The position numbers and the translations under genes are program-made. The notes under the pieces were generated by a model. It ran no database searches, had not been told where the DNA came from, and was given only the letters and a program-made list of their open reading frames with translations. From contig JAHFFM010000148.1 in the NCBI GenBank assembly GCA_023247935.1, positions 1 to 5,009 of the forward strand: DNA of 5,009 nt. Direction: 5' to 3'. This DNA is from Candidatus Omnitrophota bacterium. GTDB lineage: Bacteria > Omnitrophota > Gorgyraeia > 2-02-FULL-51-18. Positions 4,711 to 5,009 of the stretch are shown in pieces; position 1 is the stretch's first letter; the number at the start of each line of letters is the position of its first letter.

Positions 4711-5009
4711 AAAACCTGAGGGAGTGGAATTCCGGGAAACGCCTGACGGCGTCCAGCTCAAGGTACCGGATCGCGGTTTGGCGGATAAAACCATTGTCCT
4801 GTCGATCGGTTCGGGTAAATCAGTTTTGAAGGTAGAGGCGGGTCTGTCATCCCGAGTTCGCATTGCCTTAAATTTTATTCCCGGGCAGGCTTCTGAAGAA
4901 GCCGCTGCCACGCTTGAATTTTCTCTCGAGGCTGGCGCTTGCGCGGATGTGTTTTATCTTTTATCCGGCGACAAAGTTCCCAATAAAATTACAGCCAAAG
5001 CGGTGTACC
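4688..5009 (+). CDS. sufD: SufB/SufD-family scaffold protein, probable SufD (3'-truncated by window)
   Basis: The frame is open from ATG 4688 to the window edge, giving 107 residues. The peptide begins [15 protein letters not shown] and continues with repeated strand-turn patterns such as [17 protein letters not shown] and [20 protein letters not shown]. These resemble the beta-helix of the SufB/SufD family, where 'VEAGA...V' repeats are typical. SufD pairs with SufB to build the scaffold, and the position right after sufC is classic. The start overlaps sufC by 23 bp; GGAG (4674-4677) lies 10 nt upstream inside sufC. The beta-helix-like repeats appear by about residue 45, while many SufD proteins have a longer helical N-terminal region, so this may be a short form. 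A later GTG at codon 13 is a less likely start because the GAGGGA before it leaves no spacer. Confidence 0.82.
   Translation, partial: MSGLSIAEKPEGVEFRETPDGVQLKVPDRGLADKTIVLSIGSGKSVLKVEAGLSSRVRIALNFIPGQASEEAAATLEFSLEAGACADVFYLLSGDKVPNKITAKAVY

Overview
This looks like chromosomal DNA from an uncultured or poorly characterised bacterium. The genes are closely packed, translation starts have clear Shine-Dalgarno sites, and promoters look sigma-70-like. The gene gaps carry small palindromic repeats with GTCAT...ATGAC ends, a type scattered through many environmental bacterial genomes. The phylum cannot be fixed from this window. The right half is a SUF iron-sulfur cluster assembly operon. The left side carries an unrelated sugar-epimerase-like gene and a small accessory two-gene module.

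Layout. (1) Positions 1-461, + strand: the C-terminal half of an NAD(P)-binding extended-SDR protein of the YeeZ-like type; its start lies outside the window. (2) Positions 507-1147, - strand: a two-gene unit encoding a 68-residue DUF5678-like protein and, overlapping it by 13 bp and starting at TTG, a single-domain retropepsin-like aspartic protease with a DTGAD active site. (3) Positions 1148-1507: a very AT-rich intergenic stretch. It holds a start-less reading frame on the - strand, several short palindromes, a strong candidate promoter on the + strand (TGGACA - 18 bp - TATAAT), and a palindromic repeat in the predicted leader. (4) Positions 1508-5009, + strand: A-type carrier (sufA-like), Rrf2-family regulator, sufB, sufC and the beginning of sufD.

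How the genes work together. SufB, SufC and SufD form the scaffold complex on which Fe-S clusters are built. SufC is the ATPase, the SufA-like protein carries clusters to targets, and the Rrf2 protein, with four cysteines in its C-terminal half, is the likely iron- or cluster-responsive regulator of the operon. No cysteine desulfurase (sufS) or sulfur-transfer protein (sufE/sufU) is seen; these may lie beyond position 5009.

The most notable feature outside the genes is that every suf gene with an upstream gap has repeat DNA ending a few bases before its ribosome-binding site: a palindrome before sufA, a heptamer tandem repeat before the Rrf2 gene, and related palindromes before sufB and sufC. 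The protease/DUF5678 pair is the most interesting candidate for a poorly described system.
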